This document shows, in pieces, positions 47,524 to 60,500 of a DNA stretch of 64,000 nt (positions are counted from its first letter, which is position 1; every line of letters begins with the position of its first letter). The notes under the pieces were generated by a model. That model made no database searches and was not told where the DNA came from. It saw only the letters and a program-made list of their open reading frames with translations. This DNA comes from Geosiphon pyriformis (lineage: Eukaryota; Glomeromycota; Glomeromycetes; Archaeosporales; Geosiphonaceae): the NCBI GenBank assembly GCA_016748015.1, contig JAAOMT010000762.1, forward strand, positions 496,001 through 560,000. Reading direction: 5' to 3'. The translations under genes and the position numbers were made by a program.

Positions 47524-48989
47524 TATTTTTAAAAACTATAAAATTTTAAATAATGACTTTAGAAAAAAAATTTTATAATTAATAATTAATAAATTAAACT
47601 TTAATATCTATAATAATTTTAACAATTAATATTTTTTTATTAAATAAGATATTCGTTTTAATTATAATCTTTTCTATGTTTTTTAAAATTTAAAAATAAT
47701 AACATATTTTAAATATTGAATAAAATTTACAAACTAAGAAATATAATATGTGTAATTATTGGTTTAAGATTAATATTAAAAACAATATAACAAAAAAAAC
47801 TAATTAATTTAATTTTAAATAAATCTTTAAAAATAATAATTTCTCTTTAACTTAACAAAAAAAGAATTTTTTTATTAGCATTTAAAAACAGTTTTAACAT
47901 TAACCAAAAACTTAAATTAAATAATAGCATATTATTAAACACTAGCAAACTTTAACTTAATATTAATTACTTTATTAAAAACATTAAAATTAGCTTTAAT
48001 ATTGTTTAAAAAAATATTTAAAAAAACATTACAAAAAACAATAACAGCAAAAGCAGAAGCAAAACTCAAATTTACAAAAAACTTAGCAATTTTAAAAATA
48101 GCCAAAAAAAAACCACCAATTTTAATATTAGTAACAATATTTAATATAATTTAAGAAGTAAACTTAATACAAAATAGTTTTATATAATTCTAAAATTAAA
48201 ACATAATCTAACTTGGTTTTAATAAAATACCAAACACAAAAGTAAAAACTATTAGAAAATTTTTAACAACTTGTAACAGTAGTTTAAACACCACTAAAAC
48301 TTAAAACTTCTTGAAAAATAAAAATAAAAACATCTTCAGTATCCATTTTATTCATAATTTGGCAACACATATTGAAACATAATTTGCTTTGCTTCAAAAC
48401 CAATGACAATTGACCAAAATTATATGTTTTAGATAACAATACCAGCTGAATCAGAAGAAACCAAAGCTTTATTTCCCACAAAAAAAAGAAGCTGGCTTCA
48501 AAACAGTATGAGTGCTCTGGGAAACACCGGAAGATACTGAGTCTTCAGATATAACAAAGGGGTAGTTTCGATACTTGCTTGGCTTTTTTAGCCATTTAAG
48601 CAGGTAAAAGAGGAGTGACAGCAAAAGACAGCTTTGACACTGGCTTATTATCGAACACTTTGGGACTCTTGGCGGTGGTGACAGTGGCCACACTAGGACT
48701 GTCCTTAGTGGACTGCTTAGAAAGAACTTTGGGTAAAGAAAGACTTCCACTCAGAGCCAAAAACAGTGCTTTTGAACCAACAGAAAGCTGGTTTGTTTCT
48801 ATTTTATTTAGAGAATGCACTGCCTATGCTAAAAAGAGCCGCTTGAGTGGAAACACTCTTGGGTATATCAGAATAATAGGGGTTGCTTCAAGTTTACTTT
48901 TCTCTTTAGTCGTGGGCATAAAACTTACTATAGGGCGCAGTAAATTTTGTGGTAACGAACTAAGATTTTTCTAGTAATTCCGAGTAAGG

Positions 48990-49421
48990 TTGGTAAAACG
49001 AATTCCAGACAAGCGAAATCTTTTCGTTATGTGATGGGTGATATAAAGAGCTTCAGCTATTGGGTCAGTCCGAATATGTAAGAACATATGTCTAGTAAGT
49101 GTTCGTTTTCCATTTGTTTTATAGATCCACTGGAATTGTGTTATAAACGCTGCTCGAAATATAAGGAATATCTTCTTATCTATGAACTCTGCTGCTCATT
49201 TAGGAGAAAAGTTACCATGGATTAATGAACAACCCCTTAGTTTATCTAGGTATAAGACGGGCTGTAGCCTCTATTGGGGATGTGAAATTTGCAGATATAG
49301 GATAGGCTTATTCGTAGTTATTGGGGTTTAAAATGATTAATGAATTAAATATATTTGCAAAAGTGTTGGAAAAAAGCTCGATATATATAATCAAATTGAA
49401 AATTCCAAAAAATCAACGATA
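48990..49421. other. Spacer between LINE relic and ATPase gene
   Basis: About 430 bp, less AT-rich than the transposon blocks, without an open frame. Probably the 3' flank of the ATPase gene plus the 5' end of the LINE. Confidence 0.4.
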
Positions 49422-51087
49422 TCAGGTAATTTTTCGTTCAACCATGTTCTTGAGTGTGGGCTCAAACCTTTGAATCCACCGATTGGGCCAATAAATTCGA
49501 TTTTTATTTCCTGTCTCAGTCATATACTGATTAACCATCTTCCATAATATGGGAATTCCAGGGTAATAGGGATCTTTCGGGTCATTGGCAAGTTCTTGGA
49601 CGATGGTGCCAGTTAACAAAAAATTCATGTACATTTTTGGATCCATGGAGAAAAACCCATGGGACACTAGATCCCATACACAAAAACGGTACTGGACGCT
49701 CTTATCAGCAAAATGCGCGAAATCAAATGCAACAGGGCATTTTTCATCGCCAAGTTTCGCCTGTTTCAAGAGTACCTTGAGTAGATCAACATAAGGATAT
49801 TTGTTTGCAATAATTTTGAGAATTCGATCGTCTTTGTTCATCCAGTTCATGAATTCTATTGTCTTGATTTCTCCTTTTCCAAGAAATGAAAACCTTGCTA
49901 ATTGGTCTAAGCAAATATTAACTAGATGTGGATGACCTTTGGTCATCTGAAAAATCATCTCAGCAATCCCAGAGATGTTTATTTCAAGTCCTTCTTTGCT
50001 CCGAAATTGATAAAGCAGATCTTCTATTTGACCAATTTCAAAATGCAAATTTTGAATGTCAATTATGTCTAATTGAAGGTGGGTAGACTGGTTTCTTGTA
50101 TAAATTTGAGTATCATCGTCGGGATTTGAAGCATACGTTCTTCGTCGTTCCCGTTGTCTGTAACTGTGCTTTATTTTCAATATATACAACATCAGTTGAG
50201 GGCTACCACACAATAGAAATTGAATTCGTGAACCATACTCCATAGCGATATTCATCCGATAATTTTCCAAATAGGTCACAAACTTTTCCACATCTTTAGA
50301 TGCTCGATATTTTATTAAGGTGTCTGCGTCATCGAGAATTATTTGAATTAAAGAGTTGGGAAACTTTTCCTTGAATCCCCTGATTGCCTGCCTCCATTTT
50401 GTTTTACCATGGATTCCTCCCATTTCACACAAATTCTCCCATACTGTATTGAGAAAGGTATCTTGTGAGACATTAAATTCAGCAAGGGAAATGTAAAATG
50501 GATAAACATTTGCTTTTTTCCCTAAAAGATCTTTCGCGGCAAGGAGCGCAGTTGTCTTGCCGGAGGCCAAATGACTGATTAAGACACAGTACTCCTTTTT
50601 GCTAGAAAGAACAGTCCTTGCGATTTCAATTGCCGATTTTGGGGAAAGGCAATAATGAAAAATGGGGTTTGGAGATCCCTCAACACAAAAAGTTTTTTGG
50701 TTTATTTTCCCTGGAACTAATATTTCTTGTTGATATCTCCTAGCTAAATAGATCAAAAATAATGAATCTTCAAGATTATATTGATTGTAAAAACAAACCG
50801 TAAAAGATAATTATACTTTGCATCGCCAGATTGTCAATTAAACGAAGTCCATTAAAACCATTTAATTTTTCATTTACTTTTTCATTACTTGATTCTGCTT
50901 GAATTTGGGGGCTTTTGAAACTTTTATTCGAAGTTCCCGGTGATTTTATTCCTACAGAACTAGTTTCTTGTGAAAAGGGACTTTGCTTTGATGAAAAATT
51001 TTTTAGAAAAAAAAATATAAGACTAGGGAATCTTTTTGACTTTTTTTCAGAAGAAAGCCTTTTTAGCAAGTTTGGAAAATAAACCAT
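49422..51087 (-). CDS. AAA-type P-loop ATPase, unknown role
   Basis: Two exons, 51087-50817 and 50767-49422, join in phase across a 49-nt intron to give 538 residues. The N-terminal ~90 residues are basic and Ser-rich (SSEKKSKRF...), suggesting an organelle-targeting or disordered leader. The ATPase core has Walker A at about 154-163 (ISHLASGKTT, with Ser in place of the first Gly of GxxxxGK[ST]), Walker B IQIILDDAD at about 231-239, a sensor-1-like 'QFLLCGSPQLM' and the lid motif 'TKGHPHLVNICLDQL'. This architecture resembles the AAA_14/AAA_35-like and STAND-type ATPases that are expanded in AM fungi. I see no crinkler LFLAK or HVLVVVP motif. The C-terminal ~120 residues have a helical, Trp-rich fold of unknown function. 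It lies alone among transposons, and the frame is intact. Confidence 0.8.
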
Positions 51088-51359
51088 TTTTGATGTTAGA
51101 TCAAAAATGTGATGCTAGTCATGCTTAGAATCAGCTTATTAAAAAGAACTTGGCCTTCGATGATCATCTCAAAATCACACCGACAAATTTGTATCACCGT
51201 GAATAATAGTATGTCTAGCTTTTAACATAGTGGGAAAATTGGATGATTACAATAAATAAATAAATAATGTTTATGCATAAAAACGAACCTTAGTGCCATA
51301 ATAGTGAGCCTTATAACCCTGTATAACTGGTGCACCATATGAAAACCTTATATTAAATA

Positions 51360-51640
51360 TAGTTTATGACCACCAAAGAAGCAATATTCCAGAAAGGTAA
51401 CGCTTCAACTCACAAGTTTTCACTTGTGAGTTGAACTCTAATATGATCTTGGAATTGTGAATTCAGAATGGCCAGATTTTAGTCAAATTGAAAATATATA
51501 GAGGGAAGTTGAATTGGAGAAGGCAGTCTTAGAGACAATTCTTCAATTTATTAACTCAATGCCAAGAAAGTTATAAAAAGAAAGGGTATGCAGCCTATTG
51601 GTAGATATTTGTTCTTTTTTCGATAATAAAGTTATAGTAT
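51360..51640 (+). pseudogene. Tc1/mariner transposase 3' fragment with embedded hairpin
   Basis: 'FQKGNASTHK' resembles the DNAPxHT box. A frameshifted 'EWPDFSQIENI' (WPxxSPDLxxIENxW box) and 'FINSMPRKL' (C-terminal SMPRR motif) follow. The spacing between the boxes is shorter than in an intact gene, so part is deleted or replaced by the hairpin at 51,404-51,435. Confidence 0.65.
51404..51435. repeat. Perfect 13-bp inverted repeat with 6-nt loop
   Basis: Arms 'ttcaactcacaag' (51,404-51,416) and 'cttgtgagttgaa' (51,423-51,435) are exactly complementary around the loop 'ttttca'. It sits inside the transposase relic, not at a gene end. Confidence 0.9.
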
Positions 51641-53479
51641 TACCCGTCCGCACAATCAAGATTATAATTTAATTTTCCCATTTGAGATGGATAATTTAAA
51701 ATGCTTGTTTAAGGTTTCAAAGGCTCACACAATCTGAGAGATTTAAAACTCACATTAATAAATAAAGTTTGCAATTTCCAATTAGGCATTGAGAAACAGC
51801 TTTACCATAAATCAAAACTTGCGAAACTGAATTTCTTGGTAATATCTTTCTTTGAAATTTCGATTGACTCTTTTCAAAAGATTTTTTTACTTTCTCTTTG
51901 AAATTCTTTTCTTTTTGTAAATTTTAACTTCGGTTCACATCTTTTATAAATTGTTCTTGCCAGATCATTCTTTAATCTAGAAAGCAGGTCATGAAAGAAA
52001 TAAAATTTATCTCCAAAAGCAAAATTTTCCTTTCAATTTTCCTCTCACTTGCTTTTAACCTTTTCGTTTCGAATGTGTTCTTTTAATAATAAAATAAGTT
52101 TTTAATTAATAATTGATGTTTTTAAGTTTTAAATTAATTTTTATATTGGTAAATTATTAAATTTTTTTTGCTATTACTGTTATATATATCTATTTTTAAT
52201 AATATAAAATATTCCAGTATTTCTAATTATTTCTGGTATTCTTAATATTTCTTTAAATATTTTTAGAATTTCCGATATTTTTTCTTTTATTATATTATTT
52301 TTGTAATGTTAATATTTAATTTGTGAATTCTTTATTGTATAAATAATAATAATTTTCCTTATTTTTTATATAAATAATAGTATTTAAAGTGTAATATAAT
52401 CCATATATCACTATCTATTGAAAAAAACTTTTTAAAAATAAAATAAAAACCAATTAGTCTTATAATTAAAAAAAATTCATAAAATTTATGTAGAATTTGA
52501 TCTCAAATATCTTAAAAAAGAATTATTATTATTATTAGAAGCAATAGTTTAAATTGTTTTAGATTATTACTTGTTAACAAAAAAATTAATATTTGAAAAA
52601 AATAATAATATTAAAATAATGCTTCAAAATAAATTGTCAAAACCAATAAAAAATAGTTCAAGCTATTTAACTACTTTTAATCTAAATTTAAAATTTAAAA
52701 TTAGTTCATAAATATAAAAAATTAAATATTAATAATAGAAATTTTAAAAAATTTGAATTTACAGATTGTATACTGTTTTAGTAAACATAACTTTTAAACT
52801 TGAAAAAAAAACATATTAAATTTTGAAATTATTTTAAACAATTACAATTTTTTCTTTGAAATATATAAAAAAGCTCATGTTTTAAAGAATTTAAGATAGA
52901 ATTTTATAATTTCAATAATAATTTAGTTACTTTATTTTATTTTTATTTTATTTTATTTAATATATGAAGTTCTATTACTATTTAATACAATATAACTTAT
53001 AAAAAATTCTAAGTTGGTTGTGATTTATGTGTTTTCTATATGTAATTAATGTTATTAGTAGAAATTAAGTTATTAATTAGCATAAAATTATTCTTATAAT
53101 TTCTATTATCAATTAACATATTATTATTTTAATTTATCACTTATTAATTTAGCAAATTATTAAATATTACTATTTAATTAATAATCTAATTTGTACAATA
53201 CACAAAAATAACTAAATATAATAATTAAATTATAAAATACTTTGAACTATATAATTTTCAAGAATTTACCAAAATATTTAAAATTTTGATAAAATATTTA
53301 ATAATTTACTAAAATAATTAATAGTTTATAGAAATAACTTATAGTTTACCAAAATTTACTTTTAGTTTACTGAAATATTAGCAAAAAAAAAGTGCTTAAT
53401 TATAGAATAATACTATAATAAATTGTATAAAAAAAGAGCTTTTTTCTTTGAGAAAATATTTTTTTTTATTAATATTTTA
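51641..53479. other. AT-rich intergenic, nothing recognised
   Basis: 51,640-52,080 is moderately AT-rich with C/T-biased stretches; 52,080-53,479 is extreme AT sequence with short tandem A/T patterns such as repeated 'taatagtttaccaaaa'-like units at 53,270-53,370. No gene or transposon protein seen. Confidence 0.5.
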
Positions 53480-55190
53480 TTGAATAAAATTCAACTACTA
53501 TTTAGTACATAAAACCAAACTAAGTAGCTCAAATTAAATGTGATTTACACTTATATTACATGTGGTTAACCACTTAGGCCAAACAAAGCAACATTATATA
53601 TTTATACAAATATGCATATTACTATTCAAATCAAAAAAAAAGACATAATATATATCTACCAAAACTAATAGCAAAAGATTTAATAATACCAAACAACTAA
53701 ACTATCTTATTTGAAAGCATAGATACTACACTAGTAAACCCAAAAAAAATATGCAAATCAAAATATCAAACCTTAGCTGTAGTCACCCAATTCACTTTTT
53801 TAATTAATATATTCGAAATTATATTATAATTAAAGCCAGCTTTTTATCAAATACAATAAATAGACCTAAATAAATTTCAAACAAAATAACAGATGTTGTT
53901 AAATACAACTGTGTCTTTAACCATCAAAAAACGTTTTTGCATCCCTTTTGGCAAAAAAAAAAGAGAGTAAACAGTTTTGCTTACAATTACATCAGCTTTT
54001 ATATTTTTAAAAATTCTTGAATAGCTCTTTATCTTTATCTAATTTACAATAAGATTTTTATTCTTAATCAGATTAACAATATGTCTTTTTTTTATCCAAT
54101 ATTAATTATGAAAATCAGGCAGCATTAACATTGTCTTTGATGCACAAGTATCAATAGTAACTTAACTATCTAGATGCAAAATCACTGTATAGAAAGATAG
54201 AATACACTTTAAAAACAAAGCAATAGCTTATAATTCGGCCATAGTGGAAGACAAAAGTCTATGTACCTTAATACCAATACATATTTATGGCCAAAAAGTA
54301 AGCAGCAGTCTTATTAGCAATATTAGTAAAACCAGTATTCTTTAAAAATTCATTTGTATAAACTTTTATAGAGCCAAACCAAATTTTATGCAAACAATTT
54401 TACACATCAAAAAACTTTCTTAATTCTAAAATGTTTAAACTAGATAACTAATTTGTTTCAGCCAAATTAACCAACAAAAAACTTTTATCATGCAAAAATT
54501 TCGATATAATCTTGAATCAATAAGACACAAGACCTTTAAGATTCAATCTTTTCTATTGGTAAAAAGTTTTCCAGTTTATCATATTATTTTCTTATCTAAA
54601 AGTCTATTACCAAATGCAACTTTAAGCCACTTTAAAAAACAAACTGAACTAAGATACAAAGATTGTTTCAAAATAACCAATATTAAAAATTCACTAGGAT
54701 TATAAAATACATTAAATAAATTGTTCATTAAAGACAACTTAAAGTCCAAAAAAATTTTCATTACCTTAGCCAAAAAATTGTTTACTAGACTAATATATAA
54801 CTTGATAAGAAACTGCAAAGAATTCAAAGAAGTTCAATCTAAAATCTGCAAATCTAAAAATTTGTAATTAAATAAGCATCCAAAAATATCTGAAACATTA
54901 AAAAAGACAATCAACACAGCTAATTTTTTTTCAAACTGCATTTACTCAAATGGTTTCAAACCATATAAGAAAGAATGATACAAAGTCTTACTAGAAAAAT
55001 TATGTGACAAATAGGCTTTAGACTTGAGGTTTTTCCTAATCATAACATTTTATTTACAATATACACTTGATAAAACAAAACTAAACTGAATTCTGTAATT
55101 AACTTTAGATTGCAAAACAGCTGACACCAAATACAAGAATTTATATTTTTACTAAAATCTTATTCTAATTTTAGAATCATTTTTTCAACA
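53480..55190 (-). mobile_element. 5'-truncated LINE (RT C-terminus, RNase H, 3' UTR)
   Basis: On the minus strand from about 55,190 the frame reads 'RIQFSFVLSSVYCK' and 'KTLYHSFLYGLKPFE', the post-RT region of the Rhizophagus-type LINE ORF2. 'NNFLAKVMKIFLDFKLSLMN' follows, homologous to 61,938-62,100 in the 57.6-63.75-kb copy. An RNase H domain follows at about 54,390-53,980 ('RLLSSTMAEL', 'VILHLDS', 'RHIVNLIKNKNLIVN'). 'VNWVTTAKV' is then joined by an internal deletion to the C-terminal 'GIIKSFAISFG' motif. The 3' UTR lies at 53,600-53,480. Many stops. It is less decayed than the 57.6-63.75-kb copy. Confidence 0.85.
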
Positions 55191-55960
55191 ATAAATTAGT
55201 TACTATAAATTAACAAAATAAAATCTACTTTAAAAAATCGAATTTTTTTTATAATTATTACTGTTTAAAATTTGCAAAGTTTGACTAATATTCTGAAATT
55301 AATTAGCTATTAATTTTAGTAATTACTTAGTCAATTCAAATCTGGAAAAAAATACTGTTTTTTTTATATTTCTTTTTATTTTAATTTCTTTTTTTTTATA
55401 TTATTAAGTAGTTTACAATTAAAATTTTTTGTAGAAAAATTAACATTTACAGCAAAGTAATTACATATTATTAAAAAGTTTATAATCGAAATTTTTGTAA
55501 CTTTTATTGCAAAATAAATACACAAATAATTAGCATAAAATTAATTATTCTATTATAAATCCAATAGCATAAATAATTTAAAGTATAGAAAAATATTTTG
55601 GAAATAAATTAGTTTATTAAAAATTTATTAAGTTTTATTAACAATAAATTTGATAACAACTTAATATTAATAACATTAGAAAAAAAACTAAAATTTCTGA
55701 TAATACCAAATATATAAGTCTAATTAAGACTAAATTATATTAATTCTAAAAAAAATTATTCTAAGAAAACATTATATATATATATACAACTAACATACTA
55801 CTATTGATAACTATATTACTTATTTATTTAGCAGTTTTATCTGTACTTAACTTAATAATAAGTAATTAATACTTCTAAAAAATTATTAACTAATTAAATA
55901 TATTTATATTCAAAACTTTATTAAAATTTTTTATATTATTATTTTTAAGTCTTTATTCTG
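55190..55960. other. AT-rich stretch, nothing recognised
   Basis: Extremely AT-rich, stops in all frames. Separates the truncated LINE from the LINE 5' fragment. Confidence 0.4.
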
Positions 55961-57560
55961 TTTTAAATTAAATATTATTTTATTTTAAATAGTTTTAATT
56001 ATACTTTTTAATTTATTATGCAAAGCAAAAAAATATTAAGCAATTTAATTATTAAAATAACTATTATATTAATAAACTTAATAATAAACTTAACTAATAA
56101 AATTAATATAATTAACTCAAATTTTTAAAAAAACCAAATAAGAATCAATTACAAAATTAACAACAATAATAGCAATAGCAATTAAAAAACAGACCAATAA
56201 AGCAGAAATTTTGACATAAAACTTGGTATCAATAAAATAAATTTTAAAATTATTTATAAATTTAAACAAAAACTTTAAAAAAAATAATAATATCTTATAA
56301 TTTGAAGTCAAATAATTTGAATTTTAATATTTAAAATAGCACTAACAATCAAAAAATTTTCTATTAGATTTAATATTTTTTAAAATATTAATTTTAAAAT
56401 TATTAAACAAAGTCAAAAAAATAAGAAATAAAACAAGTATAATTATCAATTTAAAAAAATTAACTAGTTTAGTCTTAAAATTATTATAAAAACAATAATT
56501 TTTTTTGATTTACAAAAAAAATTTTTAATACTATTTTTATTTATTAAAATTAATTAATATATTAAACCATTTATAGTTATATTAAAGAACTTAAAATACA
56601 ATAATATATTATTAAATACTAATAAGTTTTAATATAACTCAAAAAACATTTTTAAAACTATTAAAAACCATTTTAATATTAATAGCAAACATATTTAAAT
56701 ATTTATTATACTAAATAATAGCAAAAAAAAAAACTTAAAATTATCATGAATTTAGCAAACTTGAAAGTAAAAAAAATACAAACTTAACAAGTTTAGCTTA
56801 AAATACAGTATTTAAAAAAGCTTAAAAAGCAAATTTTATTTAAAAAAGCTTTATAATGTTTTTAAGCACAAATTTAATATTAATAAAATCATGTATTAAT
56901 TAGAATATAATTTTAACAAAAGCCAATTTAATTTTAAAAATAATATTAAACACTAAAATAAAAATTACTTACTTAAAAAATCTTTGATAATTAATATTTG
57001 TTTTTTAAGTATTATTAAAAATAGCACCAAAAAACAGAAAAAAAAAAGTAACTTTAGATTTTATCTAATTTACTTAATTTTTAAGATCTGATAATTTAAT
57101 ATGCTAATTAATTAAAACATATGCAAAAACATGTTTTGTTTTGCTTTTAAATCAACAAAAATTAACTAAATATATTATTTTTAAAAAATTTTGAAAAATG
57201 TATTATTGTTGCTATTATTTATATTAGAAAAAATTGATTGTTATAATAAAAGTCTTGTTTAAAATTTTATTTAAAATTACAAAAAAATTTAATATAATAA
57301 CAATAAAAAAAATAACTGTTATTTTTTGGAATTTTTATCTATTTGTAAAATAATAATAATAATAATAATAATAAAGACCAACTTATTAATTAATTTATTA
57401 TTAAAAACTTTAAGATTCTTAAAAAGAATAAAAACAATATTAAAACTAATTTTAATGTATTTTATAAAACAAAATTTAATTAAAAAAAAACTATAAATCT
57501 AAAATATTAAATTGTTTCAATAAGAATATATAAGAATCTTAAAGTATAATAAAATCTATT
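55960..57560 (-). mobile_element. LINE 5'/ORF1-type fragment, minus strand, heavily mutated
   Basis: Similar in order and orientation to 47,526-48,270 plus 45,900-46,168, the two halves flanking the Tc1 element. Shared blocks include 'ttggtatcaata' (56,224) against 'tttggtattaata' (46,158), and 'aaaaaaattaactagtttag' (56,452) against 'aaaaaaaactaattaattta' (47,788). Coding content is too eroded for a domain call; the minus-strand frame 56,117-56,311 parallels the one at 45,917-46,160. Confidence 0.5.
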
Positions 57561-57599
57561 GTTATTAGATTACATATGTTAATTGTTCATTTTTATTGG

Positions 57600-60500
57600 T
57601 TTTTCTTAGTTTGCCAAGATTTTTTTGTATTCAACTTAGTTAAACTGTTGAATTGTGCCATATTTTTTTGTTGTAATTAGATTAATTGCTAATTATTTAT
57701 TTTTAAATTATTGGCTGATTTTGTTGATTAAGTGTGATTATATAAACTTTTTTGCATAATTTTGATGCTAATTTTCATTGTATGTGTGGTAATTTTTGCA
57801 TTGAAAAATGTAAAAAGCTTTTGGTAACACTATGAACACACTTAAAAAAATAATTATTATAATAGCCAAGTATGATTAGATAATATCAATTAAATTACAA
57901 TTAATTGAATTATGATAAAAAACAGTGATGAAATTTGCTAAATCAAATCAGACTGATAAGCTAGCTTTTTAGTTATTTTTAATTGAAAAAAATTTAGTGT
58001 ATGTGATCAAAGCTATAGAAGATTGTAATGTTTAAATGTCTAAAAATTAATTTAAAGCACTTTTATTTATTTTTTCTATAGAAACAATTGCTCATAATTT
58101 TAATACACTATTAAAAAAGACTGGTGAGAAAACTTGTATTATTAATTAATCATTTAATACTGGTAATAAAGTTTACTATATTGTAATTGGCTTTAAGTCA
58201 AAGAAAAAGTTAGAGTTGGTCTTTTACATAAAGCCATTTTTGGATAAAATTAGGCTCTTTTAGGCAAAAATGAATTTGGTTTGATACAAAAAATGTGAAC
58301 ATTTTAAATATTTTGTTTTAAAGTATAATGTATCTAGTATTTCTGCTTTTCTGTTTTTAAAAATATATAAGAAGTTTGTTTTAAGTGAGAACTGCTTTTA
58401 GCTTGTAAAGTTATATGCCAAAAAAAGTGTTTTTATTTCTTGTTTTTTTGCTTTCAGTGGCAAATCTTGGGCTTAAATAGTCTTATTGGCATCTGTTTCT
58501 AATAATGTTACTTTAGGTTCTGGTTTAGAATTATCTTTCTTAAATATTTTACATTTGAGTAAAGATCTTTTTGCTTAATAAAATAACTTATTTATTAATA
58601 CTTATTTGGTCTTTTTGAAGTATTTTTATAACTTTTTATTGACTAAGTGTTTAATTTAATACAAAAATTAAGTGATTTAAATTTAATGCATTTAGTTTTT
58701 GCTTTCTATTTTTCTTTGTTAATTGTTATTGTACTATTGAATTCAGATTTTAATATGAATATGGTTTTAAATGTCTTGTAAGTGTTATTTTTTTCTTATC
58801 CAGTAGTAATAAATGAAAGTACAAAATTAGAGTTGAGTAGCTTAAAGATTTTAACTACCAAAATAAAAGGTTTAAAATCAAAGATAATTGCTTTTGAGAT
58901 ATCTATTGGTTTAGTTTTAAGAAAATTAGATTAATTGTATATTAATTTAGGTTTTTTGGTAATTTTTTTATTTCAATAACTAATTTTATTTGAAAATTTG
59001 CAATGTGTAATATTAGAGGTATAAACAATTTAGCTAAACAAGAAAATATTATTAGATGACATAGGAATTTTGACAATTTGGTTTTTATTATTACTGAGAC
59101 TAAGCTAAAAAAATAGACGAAATCTTGAATTAAAAATAGATTTTAAAATGTAAAAGTTTTTAGTTTCAGTTCAAACACAGATTATATAAGTGCAAAAATA
59201 ACTATAATAATAAATAATATTTTTGCTTGGTATGTATGCAAAGTTTTAAAAATTTTTAATCATCTTTTTTTAATTTGTTTATTGTTTAGCAACAGAATTT
59301 TAGTTACAATTTTGAATTTGTATGCTAATGCTTTAGCTAATAACAATTTAATCAGATCTACAAGATGAATTTATGTATTGTCAAGATAATTAATTTGAGC
59401 TTTTATATAGTATTAGTTAATAATTTCAATAAATATAAAAAGAAGCAGAGTACAAATTTTAGGAAATATTTTAATCTAGGTTTGTACAACTCTTTTTTAA
59501 ATAAATCAGTTGTTAAACTTCTAACTTGGAACAATTCAAAGAGTTTGAAAAAAACTATTAATTATATTTTTGTTAGTAAACATCTTACATTAATTATGAT
59601 GAGTTAGGATGTTAATAGTGTATTTAATTTTTTTAATATTAATCACATGACTGTTATAGTTTTTTTTTAATTTAAGTGGTTTTTTAAATAAAGATTTGAG
59701 TATTATTTAGAGGCATACTAATAAAAATTCAGAATTAAAGATGTTAATAGTGCTAAATAGATTTATTTTAAGAAATATATCTTTGATAGATTGTTGAAGA
59801 TAGCGAATAGGTTTGTAAAAACAAAAATTCTTGGCAATTTAAATACTATATAGGAGATATTAAAAGAAATAATAATAAACTTAACAAATACAATTTTTTT
59901 TAAACATTGATTTAATAAGTTTAATCAATCAAAAAATAATCAATTATCAAAGTTTCTTGGGCTAAAATTGTTAGTTGTCAAGATTGTTAAAAAATTGAGT
60001 TCAAATAATAAGTTTAAATATAATTGTCTTTTCAAAAAATGGTTAATAATTAATAATAAAAAGGCTTTTAAAGTTGGTATTATAGTTTAAGATAATGCAA
60101 ATTTAGTAGATATGTTTAAAAAATTGTTATTAATCAAGAAAAAGTATAGAAAATCCAAATATTATAAGTCAAAGTTAACTGAAAATACAGCTATTAAGAA
60201 GACAATTAAAAGACAAATAAAAAATTTCAATTTTGTCAAAAGAAGTATAATAAGAAGTGTTTTAAAATAGTCTTTTCACAAGATAGTTCTGGATTATTTG
60301 GTGGTTAAAAAAAAGTTAATTTTAGAGCTAAATAAAGTGAAATTCAAAGTTAATAAAATTATAATAAATTAAATAAAAAAACAAAAAGTGTTTTCAATAC
60401 TGTTTGATATATAGTCTTGCCAATACACATTATTAAGCTATGTAAAAAATAATGTTTTTGTTAATGTTATAAACAAAATTAATGTACATAAATTGGTTTT

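Larger units (their letters stand above)
45790..48990 (-). mobile_element. LINE 5'/ORF1 region, minus strand, split by a Tc1 insertion
   Basis: Read on the minus strand from about 48,990 downward, a Ser/Lys-rich, ORF1-like frame is followed from about 48,280 by very AT-rich sequence similar to 56,330-57,500. The sequence is interrupted at 47,523-46,170 by the Tc1 element and resumes at 46,168. There the minus-strand frame 'INTKRFEFKYNIKN' corresponds to 'IDTKFYVKI' at 56.2 kb. Homology of the flanks to one continuous copy supports a single interrupted element. ORF1 identity is inferred from position and composition rather than a firm domain match. Confidence 0.55.

Noticed and set aside
49422-51087. 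Crinkler-type effector
   Set aside because: The ATPase lacks the LFLAK-type N-terminus and the HVLVVVP boundary motif, so it is called only as an AAA-type ATPase.
56117-56311. Minus-strand hydrophobic ORF resembling a membrane protein
   Set aside because: AT-converted transposon sequence produces Ile/Phe/Leu-rich frames; it parallels a similar stretch at 45.9-46.2 kb flanking the Tc1 insertion.
59365-59607. 80-codon plus-strand ORF
   Set aside because: It is a stop-free stretch of the decayed LINE endonuclease ('KTINYIFVSKHLT'), not an independent gene.
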